Shown here piece after piece: positions 1 to 9,212 of a stretch of 64,000 bases of DNA; the stretch's first letter is position 1; the number at the start of each line of letters is the position of its first letter. The DNA lies in assembly GCA_034505795.1 (NCBI GenBank), contig JAPDQM010000008.1, positions 1 through 64,000 of the forward strand, given 5' to 3'. The stretch is from Thermofontimicrobium_A sp034505795 (GTDB lineage Bacteria > Zhuqueibacterota > Zhuqueibacteria > Thermofontimicrobiales > Thermofontimicrobiaceae). A program made the translations under genes and the position numbers. The notes under the pieces are model-generated. The model searched no databases. It was not told the origin of the DNA and saw nothing but the letters and a program-made list of their open reading frames with translations.

Positions 1-461
1 GAGCCTTTTTCGTCAATGAGATCAAAACCGTTCAATCCAAGCAGGAAATTTTTCGCCTGCTAAAGTCAAAGGATTTTCAGCCGTCACAGACCGCCATTCT
101 CGAAGAACCGCCTGCTTTTGCCATCCAGCCGAGCGAAGACAACAAAGTCGAATTGAAGTCATTCGATCTACATCAGATCAAATTGAAAGCCAGCGCTGTT
201 GCGCCCGCATTGCTGGTGTTATCTGAAATCTATTACCCTGCGGGCTGGAAGGCGTATGTCGATGGCAAGGAAACCAAAATCTACAAGACGAACTATATCT
301 TGCGATCCATATTCCTTCAGCCTGGAGAACATGACATTGAATTTGCTTTTAAGCCAACATCGTTTAGAATCGGATTGTTGATCAGTGTCCTTACTGCTTT
401 GCTGCTGGTCGCTGGGCTGGTTTATTCGAGGCGCAAGCAGGAGAACGAGACAAAAAAATAG
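1..461 (+). CDS. C-terminal end of a YfhO-like membrane protein (partial)
   Basis: The reading frame is open from base 3 to the TAG at 459-461, so the gene begins before the window. The visible 152 residues contain a small beta-rich periplasmic domain with the motif SEIYYPAGWKAYVDG, followed by EHDIEFAFKP, one transmembrane helix (roughly GLLISVLTALLLVAGLVY) and a basic tail. This order is typical of the C-terminus of YfhO-family multi-pass membrane proteins, which in Gram-positives help glycosylate lipoteichoic acid; in Gram-negatives the substrate is generally unknown. The histidine kinase starts 9 bases downstream, so the two are probably co-transcribed. The family call rests on the C-terminal domain only, as the catalytic part lies outside the window. 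Confidence 0.75.
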   Translation, partial: AFFVNEIKTVQSKQEIFRLLKSKDFQPSQTAILEEPPAFAIQPSEDNKVELKSFDLHQIKLKASAVAPALLVLSEIYYPAGWKAYVDGKETKIYKTNYILRSIFLQPGEHDIEFAFKPTSFRIGLLISVLTALLLVAGLVYSRRKQENETKK

Positions 462-470
462 GTTAGAGAT

Positions 471-1679
471 ATGAAGAACATTTTGTATCGTTTTTCTGAT
501 CGGTTAAATCTTTTTTTATTTATCATAGCCATTGGACTGATTCTGGCGCTGCTTTATTATTCGCAAACCATCGTCAACGATTTGAGAAAGGAATCACGGA
601 ATATTTTAGAATTCTATGCCCGCCTGCACTCCCATGCGGCGGCTGAGGGGGACGTGAAAAACCTCAATTTTTTATTTGAACAAATTGTGCAGCGTTCAAA
701 TTTTCCAATTATCAACACCGATAAAGATCTTAACCCGATTTATTGGATCAACATCTCAGTGGATCCCGACGACCGCTCACCGGCTGCGGTCGAAAAAGTC
801 AAAAAAATGGTGACCAACATGGCCAAAGAGATCGAGCCGGTCAAGATCACCTACCTGGATAGCAGCACTGGCACGCCACTGCTGGAGCAATATCTTTTCT
901 ATGGCGATTCCAATTTGATCACCCGATTGATCTGGCAGCCCTATGTGGAAATTGTGATAATCGGTATTTTCATCGCCGTGGCGTTCCTTGTCTTTCAAAG
1001 CATCAAAAAAAGCGAGGCCCAGTCGATTTGGGTGGGTTTAGCGAAAGAAACAGCTCATCAACTGGGAACGCCGCTGTCTTCTCTCATGGGGTGGCTGGAA
1101 TTGTTGAAGAGCCAGGCCGAAACCGAACCGCGAGAAAAAATTCTGCAGGATATCGAGACCGACCTAAGCCGTCTCAACAAAGTGGCCGCTCGGTTTTCGC
1201 AGATCGGTTCCAAACCAGACCTCAAAAAATATTCGATTCGACCGATCATCCGCAACACCATTCGTTATTTTCAGCGGCGTCTGCCACACATGAAAAAGAA
1301 AATCACTATTACCGAAAAATCCGACAAATTGCCGCCAGTCTATCTCAATGCCGATCTATTCGAATGGGTGCTGGAAAATCTCATCAAAAATTCGCTCGAT
1401 GCGATTGAAAAAGAGAATGGCAGCATTGAAATCACATCGGGCTTGCTGGACGAAAAATCGAAGAAAATTTATATCGATGTTAAGGACAACGGGAAGGGGA
1501 TTAGCATGCAGCATCGCCGTCTTATTTTTCGACCCGGGTTCAGCACTAAAAAACGCGGCTGGGGTCTGGGACTTAATCTAGCCAAACGAATTATTGAGGA
1601 CTACCATCAAGGTAAATTGATCATTAAGGAAACCCGGGTTGGCGAGGGCACCACGATGCGAATTATTCTGAATGTTTAG
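471..1679 (+). CDS. membrane sensor histidine kinase
   Basis: 402 residues. A transmembrane helix lies at about residues 13-31 and a second at about 160-180, enclosing an extracytoplasmic sensor region of about 125 residues with no domain I can name. The cytoplasmic half has the phosphoacceptor box KETAHQLGTPLSSL (His196), the N box NLIKNSLDAIE, the G1 box DNGKGI and the G2 box GWGLGLNLAKRII. It therefore autophosphorylates on His196 and passes phosphate to a response regulator. It follows the YfhO-like gene by 9 bases. The nearest regulator begins 1.1 kb downstream, so partnership is possible but not shown. A 7-bp hairpin at 1676-1702 overlaps the stop codon and may be a weak terminator. Confidence 0.92.
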   Translation: MKNILYRFSDRLNLFLFIIAIGLILALLYYSQTIVNDLRKESRNILEFYARLHSHAAAEGDVKNLNFLFEQIVQRSNFPIINTDKDLNPIYWINISVDPDDRSPAAVEKVKKMVTNMAKEIEPVKITYLDSSTGTPLLEQYLFYGDSNLITRLIWQPYVEIVIIGIFIAVAFLVFQSIKKSEAQSIWVGLAKETAHQLGTPLSSLMGWLELLKSQAETEPREKILQDIETDLSRLNKVAARFSQIGSKPDLKKYSIRPIIRNTIRYFQRRLPHMKKKITITEKSDKLPPVYLNADLFEWVLENLIKNSLDAIEKENGSIEITSGLLDEKSKKIYIDVKDNGKGISMQHRRLIFRPGFSTKKRGWGLGLNLAKRIIEDYHQGKLIIKETRVGEGTTMRIILNV

Positions 1680-2775
1680 TTGGTCGCTGGTCTCGCAACT
1701 AAACCGTTTACCTTTTCAAAGCGATATGAGCGCTAAAACAACTCTGCCCGTGAATCAGCATCTTTAAGGTGGCGATCGCTGTGACTGCGACCGCCCCCCG
1801 TTCTTCTTAATCGCACAAGGATAAGACGGTTTCCTTTAAAATAAATCGAACTTAATTTTGTCAGATAATCGTCACTCCAGCTTATTATCTCCATCTATTT
1901 TATTCAGCATTTTGACCCAATTGTGATCAGAGTCATATCGCTCGCCGATGAAAATTATTATATTTTTTCAGTGACAAAAGAAAATATATTAGCCAGAATT
2001 CATCCTCTTTTTGCGCATGCTCCTTTTTCAGTATCCTGATGCTGGCACATCAACCACTGCTGGACAATTTTTTGTCACCTCGCGCGACATAAATATTTTT
2101 GAGTAAACGACAAGGCGGTTTTGGCATTACTTGTGTTTCAATTTAAGACATAACGACATTGTTGAAACAGTACTTAGTTATTTTTGCCAAATTTATTATT
2201 AGTAATTTTTATTAGTTGGATCAAAAATCAGCTAATTTTTATGCCCGATGTTTCCTGTTTGGGCGAAAACCTGCGTTTTGTTTACTTGATCGGGCAGTCG
2301 TTAACAAACTGAATGAATTTGCGTTCCAATTCACAATTGATCAGTTTCAGGCCAATCATTTTTCTAAACTGGCTTAGAAGTGGTTACAATCTAGCCAATT
2401 CATTATTCACTACCAGCGATTGCAAATCTTTTGTTCAACATCTCGTTCATTAAATTAGGCGAGTTAGCGTTCGTGCGGAGAGGTGACTGCAAAAATGCGT
2501 TAGATTAAAAAACTGGCATAATGTTTGCTGAAATTATAGATGTCGTTAAATAATTGAGGTGTGATTGATTCAAAGTTCTTTTTGAGGACCGAACCTCGCA
2601 TCGAGATCGGGTTTCACAGCTCTAATCCAGGACGTTGATGGTTGGGGTGAAGGGTTTTGGGAATAAGGCACTGCATCATGTCTCGATGCGAGGTCGTAAT
2701 TAAAGGGCAACAGAGATCAAATAGTATTTAGCTTTTTAATTCATCGAACCATTAAAGTTAACAGAGGAAAGCAGC
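1680..2775. other. long AT-rich intergenic region
   Basis: About 1.1 kb with no convincing gene on either strand. It is AT-rich in the middle, and the last 200 bases hold the 14-bp inverted repeat listed separately. An 8-bp inverted pair (TGCCCGAT near 2242 and ATCGGGCA near 2289) is also present. The length is unusual for this compact window and suggests either a decayed gene or a long regulatory leader for the regulator at 2776. Confidence 0.6.
2593..2694. repeat. 14-bp perfect inverted repeat upstream of the response regulator
   Basis: ACCTCGCATCGAGA at 2593-2606 is exactly complementary to TCTCGATGCGAGGT at 2681-2694, with 74 bases between them. The right arm ends 81 bases before the regulator start. 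It could be a paired operator bound by a dimer at two sites, or an RNA stem in the leader. The arms are seen directly; the function is inference. Confidence 0.7.
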
Positions 2776-3459
2776 ATGGATAAGGGAAAAGTCTTGGTTG
2801 TGGACGCAATGAGCAGCAACCCCGATTCCATATCGAAGATCATTGAGGATGAGGGCTTCGTAGCGGTGCGGGTGAGTGATCCAGAACGTGTGCATGAGTT
2901 GACGCTTGCAGAAAAACCGAAGGCGATCGTTGTTGATCACGATGACTTCGATAGCAAAATTTGGGATGTTTACAAAAATCTCAAAGACGATTTTGATACC
3001 AGAAAGTCCGCCCTTATTATCTTGTCCAAGAACAATGACGAAAGTGAAGTTGTAAAAGCCTACCAGATTGGAATCGACGATTATATCATAAAGCCATTCA
3101 GCAATAAGGCGACCGTAGCCAGAGTAAAAGCCATTATCGAGCGTGTCGAACGGAGCGAAAGCAAAAAGATCAGAGTAAAAGACATTGAAATCGACCTGGA
3201 TGAGCATAGGGTAAAAAAATCCGGCAAGCCCATCGACTTGACTTACATTCAATTTAAGCTGCTATACCTGTTGGCCTCTCGTCGCGAGAACGTGTTTTCG
3301 CGCAAAGAGATTCTGGAAAAGGTATGGGGTCGAAAAGTATATGTCACCAATCGCACGGTGGATGTCCACATCAAGCGATTGCGAGAAAAACTGGGAGAGT
3401 ACAAATACCCCTCCCAATACATTGAGACAATTCACGGAACAGGCTATAGATTTCTGTAA
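2776..3459 (+). CDS. OmpR/PhoB-type response regulator
   Basis: 227 residues, ATG preceded by the ribosome site AGAGGA. The receiver domain (about 5-120) has the phosphorylation aspartate at D54 (AIVVDHDD), the switch residue S84 and the conserved lysine K106 (YIIKPF). The acidic pocket has only D10; the usual second acid is Ala11, which may weaken magnesium binding. A winged-helix DNA-binding domain (about 130-227) follows, with LTYIQFKLLYLLAS, NRTVDVHIKRLREKL and the ending IHGTGYRF. It is a transcription factor of the OmpR class. No kinase gene is adjacent; the closest is the one ending at 1679. A terminator follows, so it forms a single-gene transcript. Confidence 0.93.
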   Translation: MDKGKVLVVDAMSSNPDSISKIIEDEGFVAVRVSDPERVHELTLAEKPKAIVVDHDDFDSKIWDVYKNLKDDFDTRKSALIILSKNNDESEVVKAYQIGIDDYIIKPFSNKATVARVKAIIERVERSESKKIRVKDIEIDLDEHRVKKSGKPIDLTYIQFKLLYLLASRRENVFSRKEILEKVWGRKVYVTNRTVDVHIKRLREKLGEYKYPSQYIETIHGTGYRFL

Positions 3460-3482
3460 CATCTCATTTTTTCCTCCCTCCG

Positions 3483-3514
3483 AAGCCCCTGGTGAAAGCT
3501 GGGGGCTTTTTTAT
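3483..3514 (+). terminator. rho-independent terminator of the response regulator
   Basis: AAGCCCC (3483-3489) pairs with GGGGCTT (3502-3508), and the stem is followed by a run of T. It lies 24 bases after the stop codon of the regulator gene. Confidence 0.85.
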
Positions 3515-3515
3515 T

Positions 3516-3983
3516 TTGTGGCAAAATAATCCCCTCAATCTGGCTCCATCTCAAGCCATCGACTACGATCCGCTATTTGTCCTGTGTGAAGCAAAATCCC
3601 CCAAAATGCTGAGGCGCAACGAATCAATAATGAGTTTATCTTCCCCACCAGCACACCACTGCTGTTGACTAAACTTGCAACAGTCTAAATTGGTTGTCGA
3701 TCTTGATGATCTTCGTGCTTTCAAGGTTGAACAAATTTGCAATTGCATGATCCGGGTTATACTTTGCAAACGACATATTGCCGTCCATATTGGAAAATAG
3801 GCGACCATCAAGGACGGAACCTTCGGGATAGTGATGATTCTGCCCTGGCTCGAAGCTGCTTTTTGGTGGGTGAGATAGTGCTGGTAAATTTCCCTCCATC
3901 AAAAACAAATTACCGCGAAGCCATACGATCTTTGAGGGTGAGGAGCGATGAGTTTAGTTTAGCAGATATTGGCGGTCCAGGCT
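3516..3983. other. intergenic region between convergent genes
   Basis: About 470 bases between the regulator terminator and the end of the amidase gene. A minus-strand frame at 3669-3908 could be the tail of a decayed gene, but it has no recognisable domain and no ribosome site. I see nothing else of note. Confidence 0.5.
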
Positions 3984-5483
3984 TCACAACGCCGATTCGT
4001 AACGTTCTTTAAACCTTTTGATGCTCTGAAAGATCGCCCTCGCTTGCTGTTGCTGGAAGGACTTGGTGCGGAGAAGACGTTCTTCATCGGGATTGGAGAT
4101 AAAGGCGGTTTCGATCAGTATATTGGGCATCGACGCGCCCCAAAGGACATAAAATCCGGCCTGACGAACTCCCAAATTGTGCAGTTGACAGGTTCGAGCG
4201 ATTTCCTGTTGCACCATATCTGCCAGGTCCTGACTTTCGGCATTGTAGCTATTTTGCGCCATGGCAGAGAGAATAAAATTTTCCTGAATCAAATCGGCAT
4301 ACTTGCTCTCATTTTCCAGCTTGATCACCGAGTTTTCAAGATTAGCAACCTCGCGAGCTTCATCGGTATTGCCGGGTCCCAAAAAATAGGTGCTTACTCC
4401 ACGAATTTTTCGGTTGACATTGGAATTGGCGTGAATACTGATAAATAGTTTGGCCTGATTCCGATTGGCAAATTCGGTGCGTTGCCGCAGTGCCATAAAC
4501 CGATCATCTTCACGCGTCATTAACACGTCGATATTTAATTCACGCTCGAGCAAATCTTTCAAATAATGGGCAATCGACAATACAACGTCCTTTTCTTTGG
4601 TGCCGTATTTCCCAATCGCTCCGGGATCCTCACCGCCGTGACCGGGATCGATTACGATTTTATTGATCAACCATTTTTTTTTCTCTCGTTCCAAATTGGG
4701 GGTGATTTCCGGAGGCAGGTTCTTCTTGGTTTTAATCGAAACCAGAATTAAATTGGGATTTTGAATGAAGAGTTGTTTCTCCGCAATGACATCTCGAAGC
4801 TGAATGGCGACATGAGCCAGATTATCCGAAATCTGGCTGGCTAAAATCCTGACAATGACCCCCTTTTTAAACTCCTGACTTACCAGGTTCGAGTCAACTT
4901 TTCCACCATAGATATCAACATATAACCACCCCTGGGCATAGCGCAAACTCAGATCAGACTCCGAGAAATCTTTTTTGGTAAAGATTTTCACCAGAGTCCC
5001 GTTCGACTTTTCTTCAACTTCGACCCGTTCGATATTGGTTAAGGGCTCTGTTTTGGTGATCAACTGATCATTTCGCTTGTTATAATCAATGCGACCCGGA
5101 AATTCGGATTTTAAGATGTCTACAAAATATATCAGCGGTACGTAAATTTGGCCATTATGAAAAATGGTTTGCGCTGGCAGTTGATAGACTTTTTGGTCGA
5201 TAATGACATAAGGATTAAAAGCCGTAACTTTGATGACTCTGTCATCGAGGTAAATCACTGCCTTTTTATTTTGAGCAATATAATGGTTTCGAGCATTCAA
5301 GGGGCGACAAAAATCAGCGACAGCAATATAGCGAATATTTTGATAAGTGATAGTCGGCGCCCAGGTTGTACCCTGGGGTTCGTTGGAGAACACTACGGCC
5401 ACATCTTGCGCCTTTGCAATGTGGATTACAAAGAGGCTAACGAGGACCAACACCCAAATGATATGACGACGAATAAACATCAT
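3984..5483 (-). CDS. N-acetylmuramoyl-L-alanine amidase (Amidase_3) with AMIN-like domain
   Basis: About 499 residues from the ATG at 5483, which has GGTGA upstream and lies 22 bases after the rhomboid stop; a longer GTG reading at 5519 would overlap that gene. A signal peptide (MFIRRHIIWVLVLVSLF, ending near AKAQ) is followed by a copper-amine-oxidase-N-like stalk domain, an AMIN-like region (about 165-265) and a zinc amidase domain. Zinc and catalytic residues are visible in VIDPGHGGEDPGAIG, KEKDVVL, FISIHANSN and ILIETAFISN. The enzyme cuts the bond between muramic acid and the stem peptide in periplasmic peptidoglycan, as AmiA/B/C do in daughter-cell separation. The AMIN-like region likely targets it to the cell wall. 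Confidence 0.93.
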   Translation of the reverse strand: MMFIRRHIIWVLVLVSLFVIHIAKAQDVAVVFSNEPQGTTWAPTITYQNIRYIAVADFCRPLNARNHYIAQNKKAVIYLDDRVIKVTAFNPYVIIDQKVYQLPAQTIFHNGQIYVPLIYFVDILKSEFPGRIDYNKRNDQLITKTEPLTNIERVEVEEKSNGTLVKIFTKKDFSESDLSLRYAQGWLYVDIYGGKVDSNLVSQEFKKGVIVRILASQISDNLAHVAIQLRDVIAEKQLFIQNPNLILVSIKTKKNLPPEITPNLEREKKKWLINKIVIDPGHGGEDPGAIGKYGTKEKDVVLSIAHYLKDLLERELNIDVLMTREDDRFMALRQRTEFANRNQAKLFISIHANSNVNRKIRGVSTYFLGPGNTDEAREVANLENSVIKLENESKYADLIQENFILSAMAQNSYNAESQDLADMVQQEIARTCQLHNLGVRQAGFYVLWGASMPNILIETAFISNPDEERLLRTKSFQQQQARAIFQSIKRFKERYESAL

Positions 5484-5505
5484 TATCGGATTGTCACCAT
5501 GCGCA

Positions 5506-6345
5506 TTACAACTGTTCACTTTCCCGGGCCAGGGAAGCGCTGGCCGCTTTCAAGATTCGCTTTTCTTTTTCGGTTAAATTTTGATAGCCTATTTCGTTGA
5601 TTCGGTCGAGGATGGCATCAACCGTTTGCCGCAATTCCAACATCTGCGCCTCCTTTTTCAGTTGTCGCTGCAATTCCCACTGTCTTCGTTTTGCTCTAAA
5701 AAAACCCTTGCGAAACAAGGTCACTTTGCCTTCGATTTTGAGATAAATAAATCCCATAATCATGCCACCGAGGTGAGCAAAGTGAGCTACGCCATTCTGT
5801 CCCCCAAATAGTCCAAACAAGAGTGCGATGGCGCCAAAGATGACGGCCAGATATTTGGCTTTAATTGGGATAAATAGTGGGAACAGGACGACCAATCGCT
5901 CCGGAAAAAGCATGGCAAACGCCAACAAAGTACCATAGATTGCCCCAGAAGCACCGACCACCGGTACCCTTGATGACAGATTCAATAGCAGGTGGAATAA
6001 GCCAGCGCCAACGCCACAGAGGATATAATACCTCAAAAATGCTTTCCCCCCCCAAAAGCGCTCGACCTCGCAACCGATCATCCAAAGAATAAACATATTC
6101 AGCAAAAGATGCACAAAACCGCCATGCAAAAACATGTAGGTGCCGCACTGCCACCAATAAAAATTATGATACACATCAAACGGATGCAAACCAAACCAGT
6201 TGACCAACCTGGAGGTTAGCAACTCCTGCAATAAAAAAACGATGCTATTGGCAATGATAAGATATTGCACAACAGGCGTGATAATGCTTCTGCCAGAGCT
6301 AAACGGAAATTGTTGTTGTCGATAATAAGCCATTCTCAGGTACAT
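5506..6345 (-). CDS. rhomboid-family intramembrane serine protease
   Basis: 279 residues. It has six or so hydrophobic helices, the motif FLHGGFVHLLLNMF in the second helix region, the catalytic serine in GASGAIYG and the catalytic histidine in AHFAHLGGMIMGF. These are the Ser-His dyad of rhomboid proteases, which cleave transmembrane substrates within the membrane. The C-terminal 70 residues are cytoplasmic, charged and probably helical. A second ATG four codons in is an alternative start. The amidase gene follows after 22 bases, so the two are likely one transcript. Confidence 0.92.
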   Translation of the reverse strand: MYLRMAYYRQQQFPFSSGRSIITPVVQYLIIANSIVFLLQELLTSRLVNWFGLHPFDVYHNFYWWQCGTYMFLHGGFVHLLLNMFILWMIGCEVERFWGGKAFLRYYILCGVGAGLFHLLLNLSSRVPVVGASGAIYGTLLAFAMLFPERLVVLFPLFIPIKAKYLAVIFGAIALLFGLFGGQNGVAHFAHLGGMIMGFIYLKIEGKVTLFRKGFFRAKRRQWELQRQLKKEAQMLELRQTVDAILDRINEIGYQNLTEKEKRILKAASASLARESEQL

Positions 6346-6457
6346 TAGTTTTAAAAATTGAACTAACCTGCTAACTCTTTCTCAAGCCCAAGATGTCCCT
6401 AATGGTAAGCTATAGTTGCCTTATGGGCTGCATCCGTTTGATTGATCCATCTGATAA

Positions 6458-7117
6458 TTAATGCGGGAAATCCATCCGAATACCAATTCGAGCACCCAAA
6501 CCGGATAGATCTACTTGATAGCGCACCGGCGCCCCAAGCTCTCCCTTCTTGTCACGGCTGACTTTGGTACCATCGTAAAACAGTTCTGCAATAAAAGATG
6601 AGCGCATTCCGACTCGGTAGCGAAGACCGCCCGAAAGCATCCATTTGAATCCGCTATAATAGCGAGTCTTTTTGAAGGCGTTTTCACCATACGTCTGTTC
6701 GTTATTGAACAGCATTTCATAACCCAACGCGCCACTCAGAAAGTAGCCAATGTTATAGTTGATCGGGAAAAACTTGACGTTAATGACGCCATAGATCGGC
6801 AGGATATTCGTGGTAAAGTCAGCCTCTTTCTGAATTTCTTCTTCTACCACGCCATCGGCCGAAACGGATTTGGCAACTTTGGTCTCGGCGGTGTAATTTC
6901 TTCGAAAATAGTCCACAGCAATCCCGATATCGACGGCTTCGTCTACTACCCAACCATAGCCGACACCAAAAATAAAGCCAGCTTTGCTGCCCTTCGGATC
7001 AAAGTAACCTGCTTTAAAGGTAGTGGTAGACAGCGAGGGTTGGGCCTGAATAGCACTAATCAGCATCGATAGGCCTATAGCGTAGGCAAGTGCGAGCACA
7101 ACCATAATCTTCTTCAT
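6458..7117 (-). CDS. outer-membrane beta-barrel-like protein
   Basis: 219 residues from the ATG at 7117, chosen because GGAGG sits 8 bases upstream and the protein then starts with a proper signal peptide (MKKIMVVLALAYAIGLS, cleaved near IQAQ). An ATG five codons earlier lies before the ribosome site. The mature part has alternating aromatic and glycine-rich strands (AGFIFGVGYGWVVDEAVDIG, GVINVKFFPINYNIGYFLSG, GLRYRVGMRSSFIAELFYDG) and ends in ARIGIRMDF with a terminal aromatic, as in outer-membrane barrels of the OmpX/OprF-like size class. The substrate or role is not recognisable. Confidence 0.7.
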   Translation of the reverse strand: MKKIMVVLALAYAIGLSMLISAIQAQPSLSTTTFKAGYFDPKGSKAGFIFGVGYGWVVDEAVDIGIAVDYFRRNYTAETKVAKSVSADGVVEEEIQKEADFTTNILPIYGVINVKFFPINYNIGYFLSGALGYEMLFNNEQTYGENAFKKTRYYSGFKWMLSGGLRYRVGMRSSFIAELFYDGTKVSRDKKGELGAPVRYQVDLSGLGARIGIRMDFPH

Positions 7118-7735
7118 ACATTCATCCTCCATTAAATTGGTTTCTTATCAAATTAAATTATTAAATATTGACCTAAAAGTCAAGGAAAAAAAATTGACAA
7201 CTAATAAAAAAAATATAATTTTAATTTATCGCTTGAAGCACACCGTTCTGATAATAAAAATTGTTAGGGCCGTATAGCCACCTTTCGCTGATTCGCCGGA
7301 CAATCGGCACCTCATGCAAAAGGAATTTGATTGGATGATTGCGCTTTTAAAAAAAAATGTCATGAAAATGCCTGGCCCAGTCGCGTTTTTGGCTGCTTTC
7401 TGAGTAAACCTCCAAATCAACAGAGCGATCATTGTCCCACCCGATGCAATTAAAACCAGCATAAAACAAATCAATTCTGCTTATTCCAAAAACGTTTTTT
7501 GTTCGATTAAGTTGCACGAGTTGGTGGGCGGCTTATGACGTTTAGTGCCATATTGCGCGAATAGCAAGGTGATAGGTGTCGGAAAATAACAATTAGGCGG
7601 CTACCACGATAGACACGAACGTCGGGAGCAATCACAAATTGGTAAGTGACAGAAAGCTAAGTTTGCCATCTCCAGCCAACTCTAAATGGCGCAGAGCTCT
7701 GCAACAGAAGTCAAAACGGAAGCAAGTCGAAGTAC
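7118..7735. other. intergenic region left of tRNA-Phe
   Basis: About 620 bases. The left end holds the promoter for the outer-membrane protein. A minus-strand frame at 7226-7474 has a hydrophobic start (MICFMLVLIASGGTMIALLI) but a tail that looks random and no clear ribosome site, so I do not call it a gene. Nothing else is recognisable. Confidence 0.5.
7155..7183 (-). promoter_or_regulatory. probable promoter with overlapping palindrome
   Basis: On the minus strand TTGACT (7178-7183) and TAATTT (7155-7160) are 17 bases apart, about 40 bases before the outer-membrane protein start. The -35 box is part of an interrupted palindrome, TTGAC-N6-GTCAA at 7168-7183, which could be an operator. Confidence 0.45.
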
Positions 7736-7738
7736 GCA

Positions 7739-7772
7739 AGAAAAAAGCCTCTGACTTACTCTGCCAGAGGCT
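7739..7772 (-). terminator. rho-independent terminator of tRNA-Phe
   Basis: On the minus strand AGCCTCTG pairs with CAGAGGCT (plus-strand arms 7746-7753 and 7765-7772), followed by a run of six T. It begins 6 bases after the tRNA 3' end. Confidence 0.88.
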
Positions 7773-7777
7773 ATATG

Positions 7778-7850
7778 TGCCGCCCCCCAGAATCGAACTG
7801 GGCACACACGGATTTTCAGTCCGTTGCTCTACCGACTGAGCTAGAGCGGC
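7778..7850 (-). tRNA. tRNA-Phe (anticodon GAA)
   Basis: A complete cloverleaf can be drawn: acceptor GCCGCTC/GGGCGGC with one G-U pair, D arm GCTC/GAGC with AGTCGGTA loop, anticodon stem ACGGA/TCCGT around loop CTGAAAA giving anticodon GAA, five-base variable loop, T arm CCCAG/CTGGG with loop TTCGATT, discriminator A. CCA is not encoded (the gene continues CA), so it is added after transcription. It has its own promoter and terminator. Confidence 0.97.
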
Positions 7851-7878
7851 GTATAATCCATTATTTTTTTCGGGCTAC

Positions 7879-7907
7879 AAGATAATACATTTTATCCAAA
7901 AAGTCAA
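7879..7907 (-). promoter_or_regulatory. tRNA-Phe promoter
   Basis: TTGACT (7902-7907) and TATCTT (7879-7884) on the minus strand are 17 bases apart. The expected start of transcription is about 20 bases before the tRNA 5' end. Confidence 0.75.
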
Positions 7908-8083
7908 TATTTTTTTTGACTGCCGAAGCTAAAGGATTCATTGTTTGGAAGCGAGATCTGGCTAAATGATTTGGCGGTTTTAGTCATTCTCTATCGTTAA
8001 GTGGCGTATGGCTCGGCTTCAAAGCACGCGTTGTGTCCGCCTAGTTCTTCGCAGGATTATTAAAGTGAAATTGGCTGCAGACA

Positions 8084-8578
8084 CTATTTTTCAGAATCAA
8101 TCATTGAAATAATATCGAGAGCCTTGGCAGTTGGTACATCACGTCCCTCGATCTGAATATTTCGATTATGTATTTCTCGAAAGCAAGAGATATCCTCATC
8201 GTCTACGAAAATAAACGGAGCCAAACGCCTTTTGCCGGCTTTAAAATGCATTCCGCCAACATTGAGTTGCTGTATCTTCAGTCCTCTGCGGATCAATTGC
8301 AGAATCTCCTGCGGTGTTTCGATCAATAGGATGATCTTTTCTTTTGCTGCAGCCGAGTCGCTTAGAAAAGCCAGTGTTTCGTCCTGGGTCATGACTGAGA
8401 TGACAACCGGATAGGGTGCGGTGGCCTCTGCGGCCATGTACATTTCCTTCTCCCATGGCGAATTGGCAATGGTATCGCTACTTAACAGAATCCGATCGGG
8501 ATTTAAGTGCATACCCCAGCCAGCGACCACCTGACCGTGAATCAGTCGATCGTCTATGCGCACCAAAACTAATGACAT
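8084..8578 (-). CDS. PTS mannose/sorbose-family EIIB protein
   Basis: 164 residues, full length for a free-standing EIIB of the mannose family. The start MSLVLVRIDDRLIHGQV holds the phospho-accepting His14 in the family signature RIDDRLIHGQV. EIIB takes phosphate from EIIA and normally hands it to a sugar imported by EIIC/EIID. No EIIC or EIID gene is present: tRNA-Phe follows. EIIA lies 15 bases upstream in the same direction. With HPr kinase nearby, the pair may act mainly in regulation rather than transport; that is inference. Confidence 0.93.
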   Translation of the reverse strand: MSLVLVRIDDRLIHGQVVAGWGMHLNPDRILLSSDTIANSPWEKEMYMAAEATAPYPVVISVMTQDETLAFLSDSAAAKEKIILLIETPQEILQLIRRGLKIQQLNVGGMHFKAGKRRLAPFIFVDDEDISCFREIHNRNIQIEGRDVPTAKALDIISMIDSEK

Positions 8579-8593
8579 CCAACCTTTACCCGA

Positions 8594-8989
8594 TTAAATA
8601 TTCAATGATGAAAATTGATCAATTGCCCTGATGGTATCTTCTTTCACCGTTAGGGCTAATTGCTGGAGGGGCAACCGATTTCGTTTGGAGAGAAACGAGA
8701 TCAGCATCGTAAGATTGACCCCTGAAATCACCTCAACTTGTGGCAATTTCCTTGCCAGATGGATAGCAGAATTCCAGCAACTGCCCCCTCTGAGGCTGAC
8801 CATGATGACCACGCCGTCGGTCCATTTCTCAGCGACGATGATCGCTTCCAGGCTATCGATAATAGCCTCCAGAGAGAGATTTCCTACCGAGAAATCATAG
8901 AGACCATCAATATCGCCCAGTATGCTCCTGGCTGCATCCACCAGGCTGGCAGCAATCTGCCCGTGCGTTAGTACAATACCACCAATCAT
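8594..8989 (-). CDS. PTS mannose-family EIIA protein
   Basis: 131 residues, the normal size for a single-domain EIIA(Man). MIGGIVLTHGQIA contains the phospho-accepting His9, and VVIMVSLRGGSCWNSA and EVISGVNLTML match the family's later strands. It would receive phosphate from HPr and give it to the EIIB encoded 15 bases downstream. The arrangement hprK, EIIA, EIIB on one strand with no permease resembles regulatory PTS branches in Gram-negative bacteria. Confidence 0.92.
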   Translation of the reverse strand: MIGGIVLTHGQIAASLVDAARSILGDIDGLYDFSVGNLSLEAIIDSLEAIIVAEKWTDGVVIMVSLRGGSCWNSAIHLARKLPQVEVISGVNLTMLISFLSKRNRLPLQQLALTVKEDTIRAIDQFSSLNI

Positions 8990-9212
8990 TCGTGTTTGCC
9001 AAAGTTTACAGGTATAATTAACTATTCAGCCTGACACTTTTTTCCATGAAGACTCCGAATCGCGAACGATAATAAAAAGGCCAATATTGTCCGCGGTTTG
9101 CTAAGCATTGCTATTAACGATCGGTTCCATCCAGCAACAGTGTTTGAGCACGATCATAAATCTCGGTATAGCGTTTTATCTTTAAGATTTTTGGGCTGAA
9201 CAGTTGCAGATT

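Noticed and set aside
3669..3908. Minus-strand frame of 79 codons near the amidase gene
   Set aside because: No domain, no ribosome site and no support from neighbours; it could be a decayed tail but nothing confirms it.
7194..7219. TTGACA and TATAAT on the plus strand
   Set aside because: Only 14 bases separate the boxes, and no plus-strand gene follows.
7226..7474. Minus-strand frame with a hydrophobic start
   Set aside because: The second half looks random in composition and the start has no ribosome site; kept only as a note.
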